From NCBI RefSeq assembly GCF_040219615.1, contig NZ_JAVJSE010000024.1:108650-172649 (forward strand): a stretch of 64,000 nt of DNA. The letters are read 5' to 3'. The notes under the pieces were generated by a model. The model had not been told where the DNA came from. It did no database searches and worked only from the letters and a program-made list of their open reading frames with translations. A program made the translations under genes and the position numbers. Every line of letters starts with the position of its first letter. The first letter of the stretch is position 1. This document shows, one piece after another, positions 20,371 to 32,096 of this stretch. This DNA is from Thalassobaculum_A sp040219615. GTDB taxonomy: Bacteria > Pseudomonadota > Alphaproteobacteria > Thalassobaculales > Thalassobaculaceae.

Positions 20371-20385
20371 TTAACGAAAGGTTAA
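20371..20385. promoter_or_regulatory. CtrA-type binding site TTAA-N7-TTAA
   Basis: The full consensus spacing TTAA-CGAAAGG-TTAA is present; on the minus strand it begins TTAACC, as in good CtrA half-sites. It lies 135 bp upstream of the chemoreceptor-like gene and 185 bp upstream of aroQ on the other side, in a 333-bp gap with no gene. In Rhodospirillales, CtrA mainly controls motility and chemotaxis, which fits the leftward gene. The rest of the gap (20237-20370, 20386-20569) shows no other recognised element. Confidence 0.6.
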
Positions 20386-20569
20386 TCGACCGGGCCGCCG
20401 CGGCGGCGAGACGTTCCATCGGCCGCGGCGAGCATCCCGCGCATCCGTCCGCGATTCGCGCCGGCCGGCCACGGTCGCGCCGCCGCGGCGGCCCGCTCCT
20501 GCGCCGCTGCGTTGCAGCCGGGTTTTCGCGTGGTATAACGCCGCCCGGCTATCACCGGGAGACAAGTCC

Positions 20570-21040
20570 GTGGCCGACCGCCCCGATATCCTGATCCTCA
20601 ACGGTCCGAACCTGAACATGCTCGGGGTCCGCGAACCGACGATCTACGGCAGCACGACCCTCGCCCAGATCGAAGGCAACTGCGCCGCCGAGGCCGACCG
20701 TCTGGGACTCGAGGTCGACTTCCGACAGTCGAATTTCGAGGGCGAGCTGGTGTCGATCATCCAGCAGGCGCGCGACGAGCACGCCGGCATCGTCATCAAT
20801 GCCGGCGCCTACACCCACACCTCGGTCGCGATCCACGACGCGCTGGCGCTGACCGATCTGCCGGTGATCGAGCTGCACCTCTCGAATACATTCAAGCGTG
20901 AGCCGTTCCGCCACCACTCCTACATCTCCGACGTGGCGGTCGGCGTGATCTGCGGTTTCGGCGCCCACGGCTACCTCCTCGCCCTGCAGGCGATGGCACG
21001 GCTGGTCGGCGTCGTCGACGAGGACGGGAGCAACGCGTGA
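20570..21040 (+). CDS. aroQ: 3-dehydroquinate dehydratase, type II
   Basis: Dehydrates 3-dehydroquinate to 3-dehydroshikimate in the shikimate pathway (cytoplasm, dodecamer). The 156-residue protein has ILNGPNLNMLGVREPTIYG (with the catalytic Tyr and the flexible-loop Arg), INAGAYTHTSVAIHDAL and the ELHLSN / FRHHSYIS substrate region. The start is GTG 20570 with GGAGA upstream. Its stop overlaps the accB start by 4 bp (GTGA). The aroQ-accB-accC order is widespread in proteobacteria and links aromatic and fatty acid synthesis genes. Confidence 0.97.
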   Translation: MADRPDILILNGPNLNMLGVREPTIYGSTTLAQIEGNCAAEADRLGLEVDFRQSNFEGELVSIIQQARDEHAGIVINAGAYTHTSVAIHDALALTDLPVIELHLSNTFKREPFRHHSYISDVAVGVICGFGAHGYLLALQAMARLVGVVDEDGSNA

Positions 21041-21477
21041 GCACGGACTTCAACGACGACCTCGTGCGCCGGATGGCGGCCCTCCTCGAGGAGACCGGCC
21101 TCGGCGAGCTCGAATACGAGACCAAGGACCTGAAGATCAGGGTGGCCCGCCCGCCGGTCCATGTCTCGGCCATGGCCCCGGCGATCGCCGCACCGGCAGC
21201 CGCGTCGGCCCCGGCGGTGGCGGCGAAGGAGCCGGCGGAGTCCGGCGACCCGGTCCCGTCGCCGATGGTCGGCACCGCCTACCTGGCGGCCGAGCCGGGA
21301 TCGGCGCCGTTCGTGCAGCCCGGCAGCAAGGTCACCAAGGGCTCCACGCTGCTGATCGTCGAGGCCATGAAGGTGATGAACCCGATCACCGCGCCGCGCG
21401 CCGGCATCGTGAAGTCGGTGCTGGTCGACAACGGCCAGCCGGTCGAATACGGCCAGACCCTGGTGGTGCTCGAGTGA
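21037..21477 (+). CDS. accB: Biotin carboxyl carrier protein of acetyl-CoA carboxylase
   Basis: Carries biotin between the carboxylase and transferase parts of acetyl-CoA carboxylase, the first step of fatty acid synthesis. The 146 residues have a helical N-terminus, a Pro/Ala-rich hinge at ~45-68, and a biotinyl domain with the target Lys112 in VEAMKVMNP. GTG start overlaps the aroQ stop by 4 bp. accC follows after 45 bp, so the three genes form one operon. Confidence 0.97.
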   Translation: MSTDFNDDLVRRMAALLEETGLGELEYETKDLKIRVARPPVHVSAMAPAIAAPAAASAPAVAAKEPAESGDPVPSPMVGTAYLAAEPGSAPFVQPGSKVTKGSTLLIVEAMKVMNPITAPRAGIVKSVLVDNGQPVEYGQTLVVLE

Positions 21478-21522
21478 TCGGGGTCAGTCGCCACCAGGCC
21501 CTCACGGGAACGGGACGCGCCG

Positions 21523-22863
21523 GTGTTTGAGAAGGTCCTGATCGCCAACCGCGGCGAGATCGCGCTCCGCATCCATCGCGCCTGCCGCGAGATGGGGATC
21601 AAGACCGTGGCGGTACACTCCACCGCCGACGCCGACGCCATGCATGTCCGGCTGGCCGACGAGAGCGTGTGCATCGGCCCGCCGCCGGCGCGCGACAGCT
21701 ACCTGAACATCCCGGCGATCGTGTCGGCCGCGGCGGTGACCGGGGCCGACGCCATCCACCCCGGGGTCGGCTTCCTGTCCGAGAACGCGGCCTTCGCCGA
21801 GATCGTCGAGGCCCACGGCATCGTGTTCATCGGCCCGACGCCGGAACACATCCAGGCGATGGGCGACAAGATCACCGCCAAGCGCACCATGATCGAGCTC
21901 GGCGTGCCCTGCGTGCCGGGCACCGAGGGCGCGGTGGCGACCCTGGAGCAGGCCCGCGCCGAGGCCGAGCGCATCGGCTTCCCGATCCTGGTCAAGGCCG
22001 CCGCCGGCGGCGGCGGGCGCGGCATGAAGGTCGCCGAGGGCCCGGAGAACCTGGAGGAGGCGTTCCTGATGGCGCGGCGCGAGGCGGCCGCGGCCTTCGG
22101 CAACGACGAAGTCTACATGGAGCGCTACCTGTCCAGGCCGCGCCACATCGAGATCCAGATCGCCGGCGATACCCACGGCTCGGTGGTGCATTTCGGCGAG
22201 CGCGACTGCTCGATCCAGCGCCGCCACCAGAAGGTCGTCGAGGAGGCGCCGTCGCCGGCCCTGAACGCCGCCGAGCGCGAGCGCATCGGGCGGCGCGCCG
22301 TCGACGCCATCGCCAAGATGGGCTATCGCGGCCTCGGCACCCTCGAGTTCCTGTACGAGAACGGCGAGTTCTTCTTCATCGAGATGAACACCCGCCTGCA
22401 GGTCGAGCACCCGATCACCGAGGCGATCACCGGCATCGACCTGGTCCGGCTGCAGATCCAGATCGCCTCGGGCGCGCCGCTCGGCCTGGCGCAGAAGGAC
22501 ATCAGCTTCACCGGCCACGCCATCGAGTGCCGGATCACCGCCGAGGACCCGGTGACCTTCCAGCCGCGGCCCGGCAAGGTCACCGACTACCACGTGCCCG
22601 GCGGCCTCGGGGTGCGGGTCGATTCCGCGCTGTACGCCGGCTATCCGGTGCCGCCGCACTACGACAGCCTGATCGCCAAGCTGGTGGTGCACGGCGCCAA
22701 CCGGAACGAATGCCTGCTGCGCCTGCGCCGCAGCCTGGACGAGTTCGTGATCGAGGGCCTGCCGACCACGATTCCCCTGCACCAACGCCTGATGGCCAGC
22801 CCGGCCTTCCTGAACGGCGACTACCACATCCGCTGGCTGGAGCGCGATTTCCTGGATACCTGA
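21523..22863 (+). CDS. accC: Biotin carboxylase subunit of acetyl-CoA carboxylase
   Basis: ATP-grasp enzyme that carboxylates the biotin on AccB using bicarbonate. The 446 residues are the normal length. Seen: EKVLIANRGEIALRIHRACR at the N-terminus, the glycine-rich ATP lid KAAAGGGGRGMKV, ERDCSIQRRHQKVVEEAP, and the active-site FIEMNTRLQVEHPITE. The start is GTG 21523. It is third in the aroQ-accB-accC-aat run, with aat 68 bp downstream. Confidence 0.98.
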   Translation: MFEKVLIANRGEIALRIHRACREMGIKTVAVHSTADADAMHVRLADESVCIGPPPARDSYLNIPAIVSAAAVTGADAIHPGVGFLSENAAFAEIVEAHGIVFIGPTPEHIQAMGDKITAKRTMIELGVPCVPGTEGAVATLEQARAEAERIGFPILVKAAAGGGGRGMKVAEGPENLEEAFLMARREAAAAFGNDEVYMERYLSRPRHIEIQIAGDTHGSVVHFGERDCSIQRRHQKVVEEAPSPALNAAERERIGRRAVDAIAKMGYRGLGTLEFLYENGEFFFIEMNTRLQVEHPITEAITGIDLVRLQIQIASGAPLGLAQKDISFTGHAIECRITAEDPVTFQPRPGKVTDYHVPGGLGVRVDSALYAGYPVPPHYDSLIAKLVVHGANRNECLLRLRRSLDEFVIEGLPTTIPLHQRLMASPAFLNGDYHIRWLERDFLDT

Positions 22864-22931
22864 CGGCCGCGGGTTGCGCCGGCCGCGGCGCCTGCTAGCC
22901 TTTCCGGACGGCACCGCCCACATGGACGGCC

Positions 22932-23585
22932 ATGTCCCAGCTGCAACCCGAACTGCTGCTCCAGGCCTACGCCGTCGGGGTGTTCCCGATGGCCGAGGGG
23001 CGTGACGACACGCGGCTGTTCTTCGTCGACCCGGACCGCCGCGGCATCATCCCGCTCGACAGCTTCCACGTCTCGCGCAGCCTGCGGAAGACCGTGCTGC
23101 AGCGGCGCTTCGAGGTGACCTGCGACCGGGACTTCGCCGGCACCCTGGAGGGCTGCGCCGAGGCGACGGCGAAGCGGCCCGACACCTGGATCAACGCCGA
23201 GATATTCCGGCTGTTCGTCACCCTGCACCAGCGCGGCCATGCGCATTCCATCGAGGTGCGCCGCGACGGCCGGCTGGTCGGCGGGCTGTACGGGCTGCGG
23301 CTGGGCGGGGCGTTCTTCGGGGAAAGCATGTTCAGCCGCGAGACCGACGCCTCGAAGGTCGCGCTCGTCCACCTGGTGGCCCGGCTCAAGGCCGGCGGCT
23401 TCACCCTGCTGGACAGCCAGTTCATCACCAGCCACCTGCAGCGCTTCGGGGCCGTCGAGATTCCCCGGGACGAGTACCGCGACCGCCTGCAGCAGGCGCT
23501 CGCGACCCCGACTCAGTTCGTTCCGGCGGCCGACGACTGGCCGGCGGTGTCGGCGCTCCTGCAGGACAGGACCCAGACGTCGTAG
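22932..23585 (+). CDS. aat: Leucyl/phenylalanyl-tRNA-protein transferase
   Basis: Adds Leu or Phe to proteins with N-terminal Arg or Lys, making them N-end-rule substrates for ClpS/ClpAP. The 217-residue protein shows QAYAVGVFPMAEGRDD, the RGIIPLD segment, HSIEVRRDGRLVGGLYGLRL, GGAFFGESMFSRETDASKVA and LLDSQFITSHLQRFGA. All are hallmarks. Its last 73 bp overlap, tail to tail, with the oppositely read DUF2155 gene, so both C-termini share the same DNA. Confidence 0.97.
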   Translation: MSQLQPELLLQAYAVGVFPMAEGRDDTRLFFVDPDRRGIIPLDSFHVSRSLRKTVLQRRFEVTCDRDFAGTLEGCAEATAKRPDTWINAEIFRLFVTLHQRGHAHSIEVRRDGRLVGGLYGLRLGGAFFGESMFSRETDASKVALVHLVARLKAGGFTLLDSQFITSHLQRFGAVEIPRDEYRDRLQQALATPTQFVPAADDWPAVSALLQDRTQTS

Positions 23586-23962
23586 ACCGGGTGCTCCAGG
23601 GCGTGCAGTCCCGGGCTCGATGCGAACATCCAGCCGCTGAACACGCGGCGCGGCTGCTCGTCGGGCGGCTGGTCATCGACGACCATGAAGGCGGCGCTCT
23701 CCGGCGGCAGGGTCGGCGGACGCTCCTGGCAGGTCTCGACGGTGACCAGCAGGGTGCCGAAGCCGACGGTCTCGCCGACCGGCGCGGTCACCGTGGAGAT
23801 CCGGGCGGTCACCTTGTCGAGGCCCTGCAGGACCGCGATCGGCCGCGCGATCCAGTCCGGCTCGTCGGCCGCGCCGACCCGGCCGGCGCCGAGCGCGACG
23901 CTGCAGAGCGCCATACCCGCGACTGCAACCGCCGCTCGACGTTTCGTTCGTCGCTGCCCCAC
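23513..23962 (-). CDS. DUF2155 domain-containing exported protein
   Basis: A 149-residue secreted protein. The signal peptide is about residues 1-31 (RRAAVAVAGMALCSVALG, then AGRVGAADE). The conserved DUF2155 part reads LQGLDKVTARISTVTAPVGE, CQERPP and the end FSGWMFASSPGLHALEHPVYDV, with two cysteines. The gene is common next to aat in alphaproteobacteria. Function is not known; the name is sometimes used with complex I context because NDUFA12 is near. GTG start at 23962. The C-terminal 73 bp overlap aat on the other strand. Confidence 0.88.
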   Translation of the reverse strand: MGQRRTKRRAAVAVAGMALCSVALGAGRVGAADEPDWIARPIAVLQGLDKVTARISTVTAPVGETVGFGTLLVTVETCQERPPTLPPESAAFMVVDDQPPDEQPRRVFSGWMFASSPGLHALEHPVYDVWVLSCRSADTAGQSSAAGTN

Positions 23963-24042
23963 GTCCCGATCTCTCTCGAAGTGCGCCGTTCGCCCGCAGC
24001 CGGATCAGAGCCGGGAATTACGGCGGTTCGACGGCCGCGGCG

Positions 24043-24513
24043 TCACTGTTTCGACGCCCCGTCGCCGCCCGCGGAGCCGGTCGCGAAGATGAACCGGCTC
24101 AGCAGCTGGACCATGTCGACCGCGTCCTGGGTGTACTGGATCTTTTCGCCGGGCTTCAGCATGTTCGGGTCGCCGCCGGGCGCCAGGTCGACGTAGTTGC
24201 CGCCGAGCAGGCCCTCGCTGGAGATCGTCGCCGAGGTGTCGGCAGGCAACTGCACCGACGAATCGATGCTGAGGGTGACCCTCGCCAGATAGGTCTGCGG
24301 GTTGAGGTGCTGGTCGACGACCGTGCCGACCTTGATGCCGGCCATGCGCACGTCGTTGCCGACCTTGAGCCCGCCCACCGTCGTGAACTCGGCGTTGACC
24401 TCGTAGCCGCCGGAGCGGCCGAGGTCGGCGGTCGTATACGCGAACGCCAGGAACAGCCCGGCGACCCCGAGGACGACGGCCCCCAGCAATGTTTCGATCA
24501 GGTTCCGATGCAT
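24043..24513 (-). CDS. mlaD: MlaD: substrate-binding subunit of the phospholipid transport ABC system
   Basis: Membrane-anchored periplasmic MCE protein that forms a hexameric ring and binds phospholipid in the Mla pathway keeping outer membrane asymmetry. The 156 residues have one N-terminal TM (~6-27, LLGAVVLGVAGLFLAFAY) and one MCE domain (GGLKVGNDVRMAGIKVGTV; ISSEGLLGGNYVDLAPGG). The start at 24513 (MHRNLIETLL) is preferred over an upstream GTG/ATG giving an Arg-rich tail. No mlaE, mlaF or mlaC is adjacent, so the partners are elsewhere. This isolated mlaD next to the NDUFA12 gene is a usual alphaproteobacterial arrangement. NDUFA12 ends 16 bp upstream. Confidence 0.93.
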   Translation of the reverse strand: MHRNLIETLLGAVVLGVAGLFLAFAYTTADLGRSGGYEVNAEFTTVGGLKVGNDVRMAGIKVGTVVDQHLNPQTYLARVTLSIDSSVQLPADTSATISSEGLLGGNYVDLAPGGDPNMLKPGEKIQYTQDAVDMVQLLSRFIFATGSAGGDGASKQ

Positions 24514-24529
24514 ACCGTGGCGCGCCCGT

Positions 24530-24886
24530 TCAGGCCGGCGTCCAGGGCTCGTAGTCGCCCGTCGCACGCTCGCGTTTGCCGCCCTGCAGAACGTGGCCCG
24601 GCGGCCGGTAGGCGTAGGGCGTGCCGGTCAGGTTCGGCATGTGATCCTTCTGCCAGGCAAAGCGCGCCGCCTGGGCGTCCGGCAGTGCGTCGACCGAGTG
24701 GTGCAGCCAGGCGTGCCACTCCGGCGGGACCTTCGACGCCTCGGCCATGCCCTTGTAGAGCACCCAGCGCATCTCGTGGCCGTCGCGCTTGCGGCCGCCC
24801 TTGTGGACGAAATAGCGATTCCCGAAGGCATCCTCGCCCACGAGCTTGCCGTTCAGCCATGTAAAGAGGCGAACCCCGACGTCCAT
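24530..24886 (-). CDS. NADH:ubiquinone oxidoreductase accessory subunit, NDUFA12 family
   Basis: Alphaproteobacterial homologue of the mitochondrial complex I accessory subunit B17.2/NDUFA12, which supports complex I assembly or stability. The 118 residues contain GEDAFGNRYFVHKGGRKR, RWVLYKGMAEASKVPPEWHA, WLHHSVDALPDAQA and PNLTGTPYAYRPPGHV, all typical. The gene is a taxonomic marker for Alphaproteobacteria. It leads the minus-strand set NDUFA12-mlaD-DUF2155. Confidence 0.95.
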   Translation of the reverse strand: MDVGVRLFTWLNGKLVGEDAFGNRYFVHKGGRKRDGHEMRWVLYKGMAEASKVPPEWHAWLHHSVDALPDAQAARFAWQKDHMPNLTGTPYAYRPPGHVLQGGKRERATGDYEPWTPA

Positions 24887-25013
24887 GCGTGTTCCTCGGC
24901 GACCGGTCCAGACGCGGCCGGACTATGTCATCGCCGGCCGCGAACGTCCAGTCCGAGGGGTGGACCGCCGACGCCGTTGCCCGCGCCGCGCCGGGCACGT
25001 AAGAGCTTACAGC

Positions 25014-25946
25014 ATGACGACGAACGCCCCGCCGCCGCAATCGCCACGCCCGCCGGACGCGCCGGCCCCGGACCGGGTGCTGCCCGGTCTCGGATTCGTC
25101 GTCGTCACGGCCCTGTTCTTCGGCTCCGGGCCGACCCTCGCCCGTCTCGCCTTCGACGGCGGCACCGGGGTCCTGACCCTGCAGATCGCACGGTTCCTGG
25201 TGGCGGCGGTCGGGCTCTGGGCATGGCTGGCGGTCACCGGCCGGATCCGGCCGCTCCCGAGGGCGCAGCTGCCGCTGATCCTGGCCATGGTGCTGCTGTC
25301 GACCGGCGCCTCGTTCGGCTACATGACCAGCGTGCGGAGCATCCCGGTCCCGATGGCCAGCCTGACCTTCTTCACATTCCCGTTGATGGTCGGGCCGCTC
25401 GCCCATCTGCTCGGCGACGAGCGCCTGACCCTGCGCCGGGTGATCGCCCTCGGCGTCGGGTTCTCCGGCCTGGCGCTCGTGCTGGGGGGCGGCCTGGGCG
25501 ACGCCGACCCGGTCGGCCTGGCGATGGCATTCGGCGGCGGCACCTGCGTCGCGGTGTCGTTCCAGGTCAGCCGCCGGCTCACCGTCGACATCGCGCCGAC
25601 CCAGCTGACCGCCACCGTCGCCGTCGGCAGCGGCCTGCTGTGCGGCCTCCTCCTGACCGTGCACGGCGACATCCATCTGCCCGAAACCGCGCGCGGCTGG
25701 ATCGGCGTGCTGGGCAACGCCGCCAGCTACGCGGTCGGCCTGACCTGCCTGTTCGCCTCGATCCGCCTGCTCGGGGCGGTGCGCACCGCGGTCGCCATCA
25801 ACCTCGAGCCGGTGATCAGCGTGGCCCTCGCCACCGTGGTGCTGGGCGAGGTCCTCGGCGCGACCCAGATGCTGGGAGCGGTGGTGGTGCTGGGCGGGAT
25901 CGCGCTGGCCCAGAGCGGCCGCCGGCCGCCGGCCCCGCGACCCTAG
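25014..25946 (+). CDS. EamA/DMT family transporter
   Basis: A 310-residue membrane protein of the drug/metabolite transporter superfamily with ten predicted TM helices in two EamA repeats. These usually export amino acids or small metabolites. The first repeat starts GLGFVVVTALFFGSGPTLAR and the second ends LEPVISVALATVVLGEVLGA. A 20-residue Pro-rich cytoplasmic N-terminus precedes TM1. ATG 25014 is used; longer frames upstream are Arg-rich and lack support. It faces NDUFA12 across 127 bp. Substrate unknown. Two more EamA genes occur at 52.7 and 54.1 kb. Confidence 0.88.
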   Translation: MTTNAPPPQSPRPPDAPAPDRVLPGLGFVVVTALFFGSGPTLARLAFDGGTGVLTLQIARFLVAAVGLWAWLAVTGRIRPLPRAQLPLILAMVLLSTGASFGYMTSVRSIPVPMASLTFFTFPLMVGPLAHLLGDERLTLRRVIALGVGFSGLALVLGGGLGDADPVGLAMAFGGGTCVAVSFQVSRRLTVDIAPTQLTATVAVGSGLLCGLLLTVHGDIHLPETARGWIGVLGNAASYAVGLTCLFASIRLLGAVRTAVAINLEPVISVALATVVLGEVLGATQMLGAVVVLGGIALAQSGRRPPAPRP

Positions 25947-26425
25947 CCGGCGGAAACGGCCGCCCGCAGGGCCCGGGATTCCATGCCGGCGACGCTAGAT
26001 CTGGCATCGATCGTTCTTCGGCCCACAAAATCTGTTGCACACCGACTCGGCTTCCCGCATCCTGTCCGCCGGTCGTTTTGTCGGAGAGCCGTGGCAACCG
26101 TCACGCGACACCGGCCGGTCCCGGGAGCCTACCGCCCGTCAAGGCGGACGCTTCGAATACGCGAAAGACCAACGAGATTCCTTTACTTCACGATTATTGA
26201 TCGTGGGCGATGAACTATTTTGCCTTGAGATTTTTACCTGTGGATTTTCAGCAACAGCATTGAGTTCCCCGGCGGAAAATTTACCGCTTCTTCATTTTTC
26301 GGTCTTGCACGCCCCTCCCCATATTCAGTAGCCTGCTCGCCGTCATACACAAGATGTGGTTCCAACAGGAACCAGGGGCCGGCCCGCCCCACGGCACGGA
26401 CAGGAAAGCCAGGGAGTCAGCAGCG
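25947..26425. other. AT-rich leader region of nrdJ, no gene
   Basis: A 479-bp gap. Positions ~26185-26345 are markedly AT-rich compared with the flanks and probably hold the nrdJ promoter. Two inverted repeats are visible (separate entry). Open frames here are short and have no protein-like pattern. I looked for a cobalamin riboswitch, as the enzyme needs B12, but found neither a B12 box nor the conserved core. Confidence 0.6.
26189..26374 (+). promoter_or_regulatory. Two inverted repeats in the nrdJ leader
   Basis: CACGAT-TATTG-ATCGTG at 26189-26205 is a perfect 6-bp-arm repeat inside the AT-rich promoter part and could be an operator. TGGTTCC-AACA-GGAACCA at 26357-26374 is a 7-bp-stem hairpin about 50 bp before the start codon, probably within the 5' untranslated region. 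Neither has the 8-bp centre of an NrdR box. The regulators are unknown. Confidence 0.45.
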
Positions 26426-30178
<3,753 letters not shown>

Positions 30179-30207
30179 CGCCATTTCGCAGTCGGTCGAG
30201 AACTGCA

Positions 30208-30244
30208 ACCAGGCCCGGTCACCCGACCGGGCCTGGTTTCGTTT
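30208..30244 (+). terminator. Intrinsic terminator after nrdJ
   Basis: Perfect 13-bp stem ACCAGGCCCGGTC - ACCC - GACCGGGCCTGGT (30208-30237) followed by TTCGTTT. It begins 30 bp after the nrdJ stop codon. The next gene starts at 30431 after an AT-rich stretch (~30260-30410) that likely holds its promoter. Confidence 0.9.
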
Positions 30245-30430
30245 GGGGCCGAGCATCCCTTATTTGCACAAGCAGACATACGGGAGCGATCCTTACCCAC
30301 TTCGGAGACATTCATTCAATATTCTTAAAATGCTAGTCGATAGGGCAGAAGTGCCACTTGTTAGCGTTGGCGTACCTCTTAGGGATTTGTTAAATCTATG
30401 TTGCGACGCTGAGTCGCGGAGGAACGCCTA

Positions 30431-31030
30431 ATGTTCGGTAGATCCGACAAGAACAACGAGAAGGCGGAAGCAGAGGCCCGGCGCGTCGAGGCCATGAAGG
30501 CGTCGATAGAAGGCGCGCTGACGCATCTGAAGTCCCATGCCGAAGCCGGCAACACGGACCGCTGCGAAGCGGCCGCCAAGCGGCTCGTCGAGTCCCTGAA
30601 GAACCCCAAGTTGCCGACCGACTACTCGCGGCAGGCACGCGGCGTGCTGGATTCGCTGCTGTTGCACGGCTTCATGAAGGCGACGGCGCTGGCCGCCAAG
30701 GGCGCGCTGGACGCCGCCAAGACCGACGACATCGAACTGCGCTCCAAGAAGATCAAGGAAGCCCGAGAGAAGCTCGCCGGAGCGATGAAGTACAAGGCCC
30801 CGGCCGAGTTCAAGGGCCAGTGCGAGCGGCTGCTGGAAGTCGCCATGCTGTCCGGCGGCGTCAAGCAGAAGGGGCCGACCAAGGCCAAGCCGCTCGACAC
30901 GACGCCGAAGGTCGAGAACCGCGCCAAGATGTCGGGCGAGGCCCTCGCGGCCCAGGATCAGGCCAAGGCCGAACAGGCGAAGGCGGCGGCCGCGGCCGCG
31001 GCGGCGCCCAAGAGCCGGGTTCCCGGCTGA
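30431..31030 (+). CDS. Helical Ala/Lys-rich protein of unknown function
   Basis: Not recognised. A 199-residue, fully soluble, highly charged protein predicted to be alpha-helical. Residues ~1-130 form amphipathic helices (AEAEARRVEAMKASIEGALT; AKTDDIELRSKKIKEAREKL). The tail is Lys/Ala-rich and ends in an eight-Ala run before PKSRVPG. A GGAGG ribosome site lies 7 bp upstream of the ATG, and an AT-rich promoter-like segment precedes it. It sits alone between nrdJ and hemF. The regular codon pattern and good ribosome site make it a real gene. Confidence 0.7.
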   Translation: MFGRSDKNNEKAEAEARRVEAMKASIEGALTHLKSHAEAGNTDRCEAAAKRLVESLKNPKLPTDYSRQARGVLDSLLLHGFMKATALAAKGALDAAKTDDIELRSKKIKEAREKLAGAMKYKAPAEFKGQCERLLEVAMLSGGVKQKGPTKAKPLDTTPKVENRAKMSGEALAAQDQAKAEQAKAAAAAAAAPKSRVPG

Positions 31031-31131
31031 CGGCCGCCCCCGGGCCGAGCCCACAATGCGGTTTGCGTTGCCGCCCGGCCTGGGGCATCACCGGTCCGTA
31101 GACTCCACGGAGCCGCGCCGGAGCGCCCGCC

Positions 31132-31980
31132 ATGTATCTGTCGACCGACACCCAGCGTACCGAGGCACGGAACTGGTTCGAGGCGTTGCGCGACCGCATC
31201 TGCGCCGCCTTCGAGGCGCTCGAGGACGCCCATGACGGGCCCGGGAGCGAGCTTCCCGCCGGCCGCTTCGAACGCACGCCCTGGCAACGCGAGGGCGGCG
31301 GCGGCGGGGTGATGGCGACCATGCACGGCCGGGTGTTCGAGAAGGTCGGCGTCAACGTCTCGACCGTGCACGGCGAGTTCTCCGAGGAGTTCCGGGGATC
31401 GATCCCCGGGGCCGTCGATGACCCGCGCTTCTATGCCAGCGGCATTTCGCTGGTGGCGCACATGCGCTCCCCGAAGGTACCGGCGGTGCACATGAACACC
31501 CGTCATATCGCCACCACCAAGAGCTGGTTCGGCGGCGGCGCCGACCTGACGCCGATGGTGCCCGACGCCGCCGACACCCGCGACTTCCACGCCGCCCTGC
31601 AGGCCGCCTGCGACGTCCATGACGCCGCCTATTATCCGCGGTTCAAGGCCTGGTGCGACGAGTACTTCTTCCTGAAGCACCGCAACGAGCCGCGCGGCGT
31701 CGGCGGGATCTTCTACGACTACCTCGACACCGCCTTCGAGACCGACTTCGCCTTTACCCGCGACGTCGGGCAGGCGTTCCTCGATATCTACCCCCGGCTG
31801 GTCGAGCGGCACATGAACGAGCCGTGGAGCGAGGCGGAGCGGCGCCACCAGCTGGTACGGCGCGGCCGCTACGTCGAGTTCAACCTGCTGTACGACCGCG
31901 GCACGCTGTTCGGCCTCAAGACCGGCGGCAACGTCGAGGCGATCCTGATGAGCATGCCGCCGGAGGTGCACTGGCCATGA
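31132..31980 (+). CDS. hemF: Oxygen-dependent coproporphyrinogen III oxidase
   Basis: Converts coproporphyrinogen III to protoporphyrinogen IX with O2 in heme synthesis. The 282 residues match the family. Characteristic stretches: RFERTPWQREGGGGGVMA, VHGEFSEEFRGSIPG, VPAVHMNTRHIATTKSWFGG, YFFLKHRNEPRGVGGIFYDY and RGRYVEFNLLYDRGTLFGLK. It is 101 bp behind the unknown helical protein. A stand-alone globin gene follows after 116 bp. Confidence 0.97.
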   Translation: MYLSTDTQRTEARNWFEALRDRICAAFEALEDAHDGPGSELPAGRFERTPWQREGGGGGVMATMHGRVFEKVGVNVSTVHGEFSEEFRGSIPGAVDDPRFYASGISLVAHMRSPKVPAVHMNTRHIATTKSWFGGGADLTPMVPDAADTRDFHAALQAACDVHDAAYYPRFKAWCDEYFFLKHRNEPRGVGGIFYDYLDTAFETDFAFTRDVGQAFLDIYPRLVERHMNEPWSEAERRHQLVRRGRYVEFNLLYDRGTLFGLKTGGNVEAILMSMPPEVHWP

Positions 31981-32096
31981 CCGCGCCGGGCGGTGGCGCC
32001 GCTATAAGTTACATTTGAATCGAACTGTCTATTTTTGATAGAGTGACGGCGCTACCGAAGGCGAGTGGAACGCCCGGTATGCCCAGCAGGTGATCC

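Noticed and set aside
26035..26331. A 98-codon frame in the nrdJ leader
   Set aside because: No ribosome site, no protein-like pattern, and it lies in the AT-rich promoter region.
26348..26361. ACACAAGATGTGGT as a possible NrdR box
   Set aside because: Only five bases separate CAC and GTG, whereas NrdR boxes have eight, and no second box is properly phased.
25947..26425. Cobalamin riboswitch before the B12-dependent nrdJ
   Set aside because: No B12 box or conserved core could be found; AGCCAGGGAGTCAGC near the start codon is only a loose likeness and is too close to the ATG.
32005..32045. FNR-like or other oxygen-control site between hemF and the globin gene
   Set aside because: The AT-rich stretch has no TTGAT-N4-ATCAA pattern; CTAT-N5-ATAG alone is too short to support a call.
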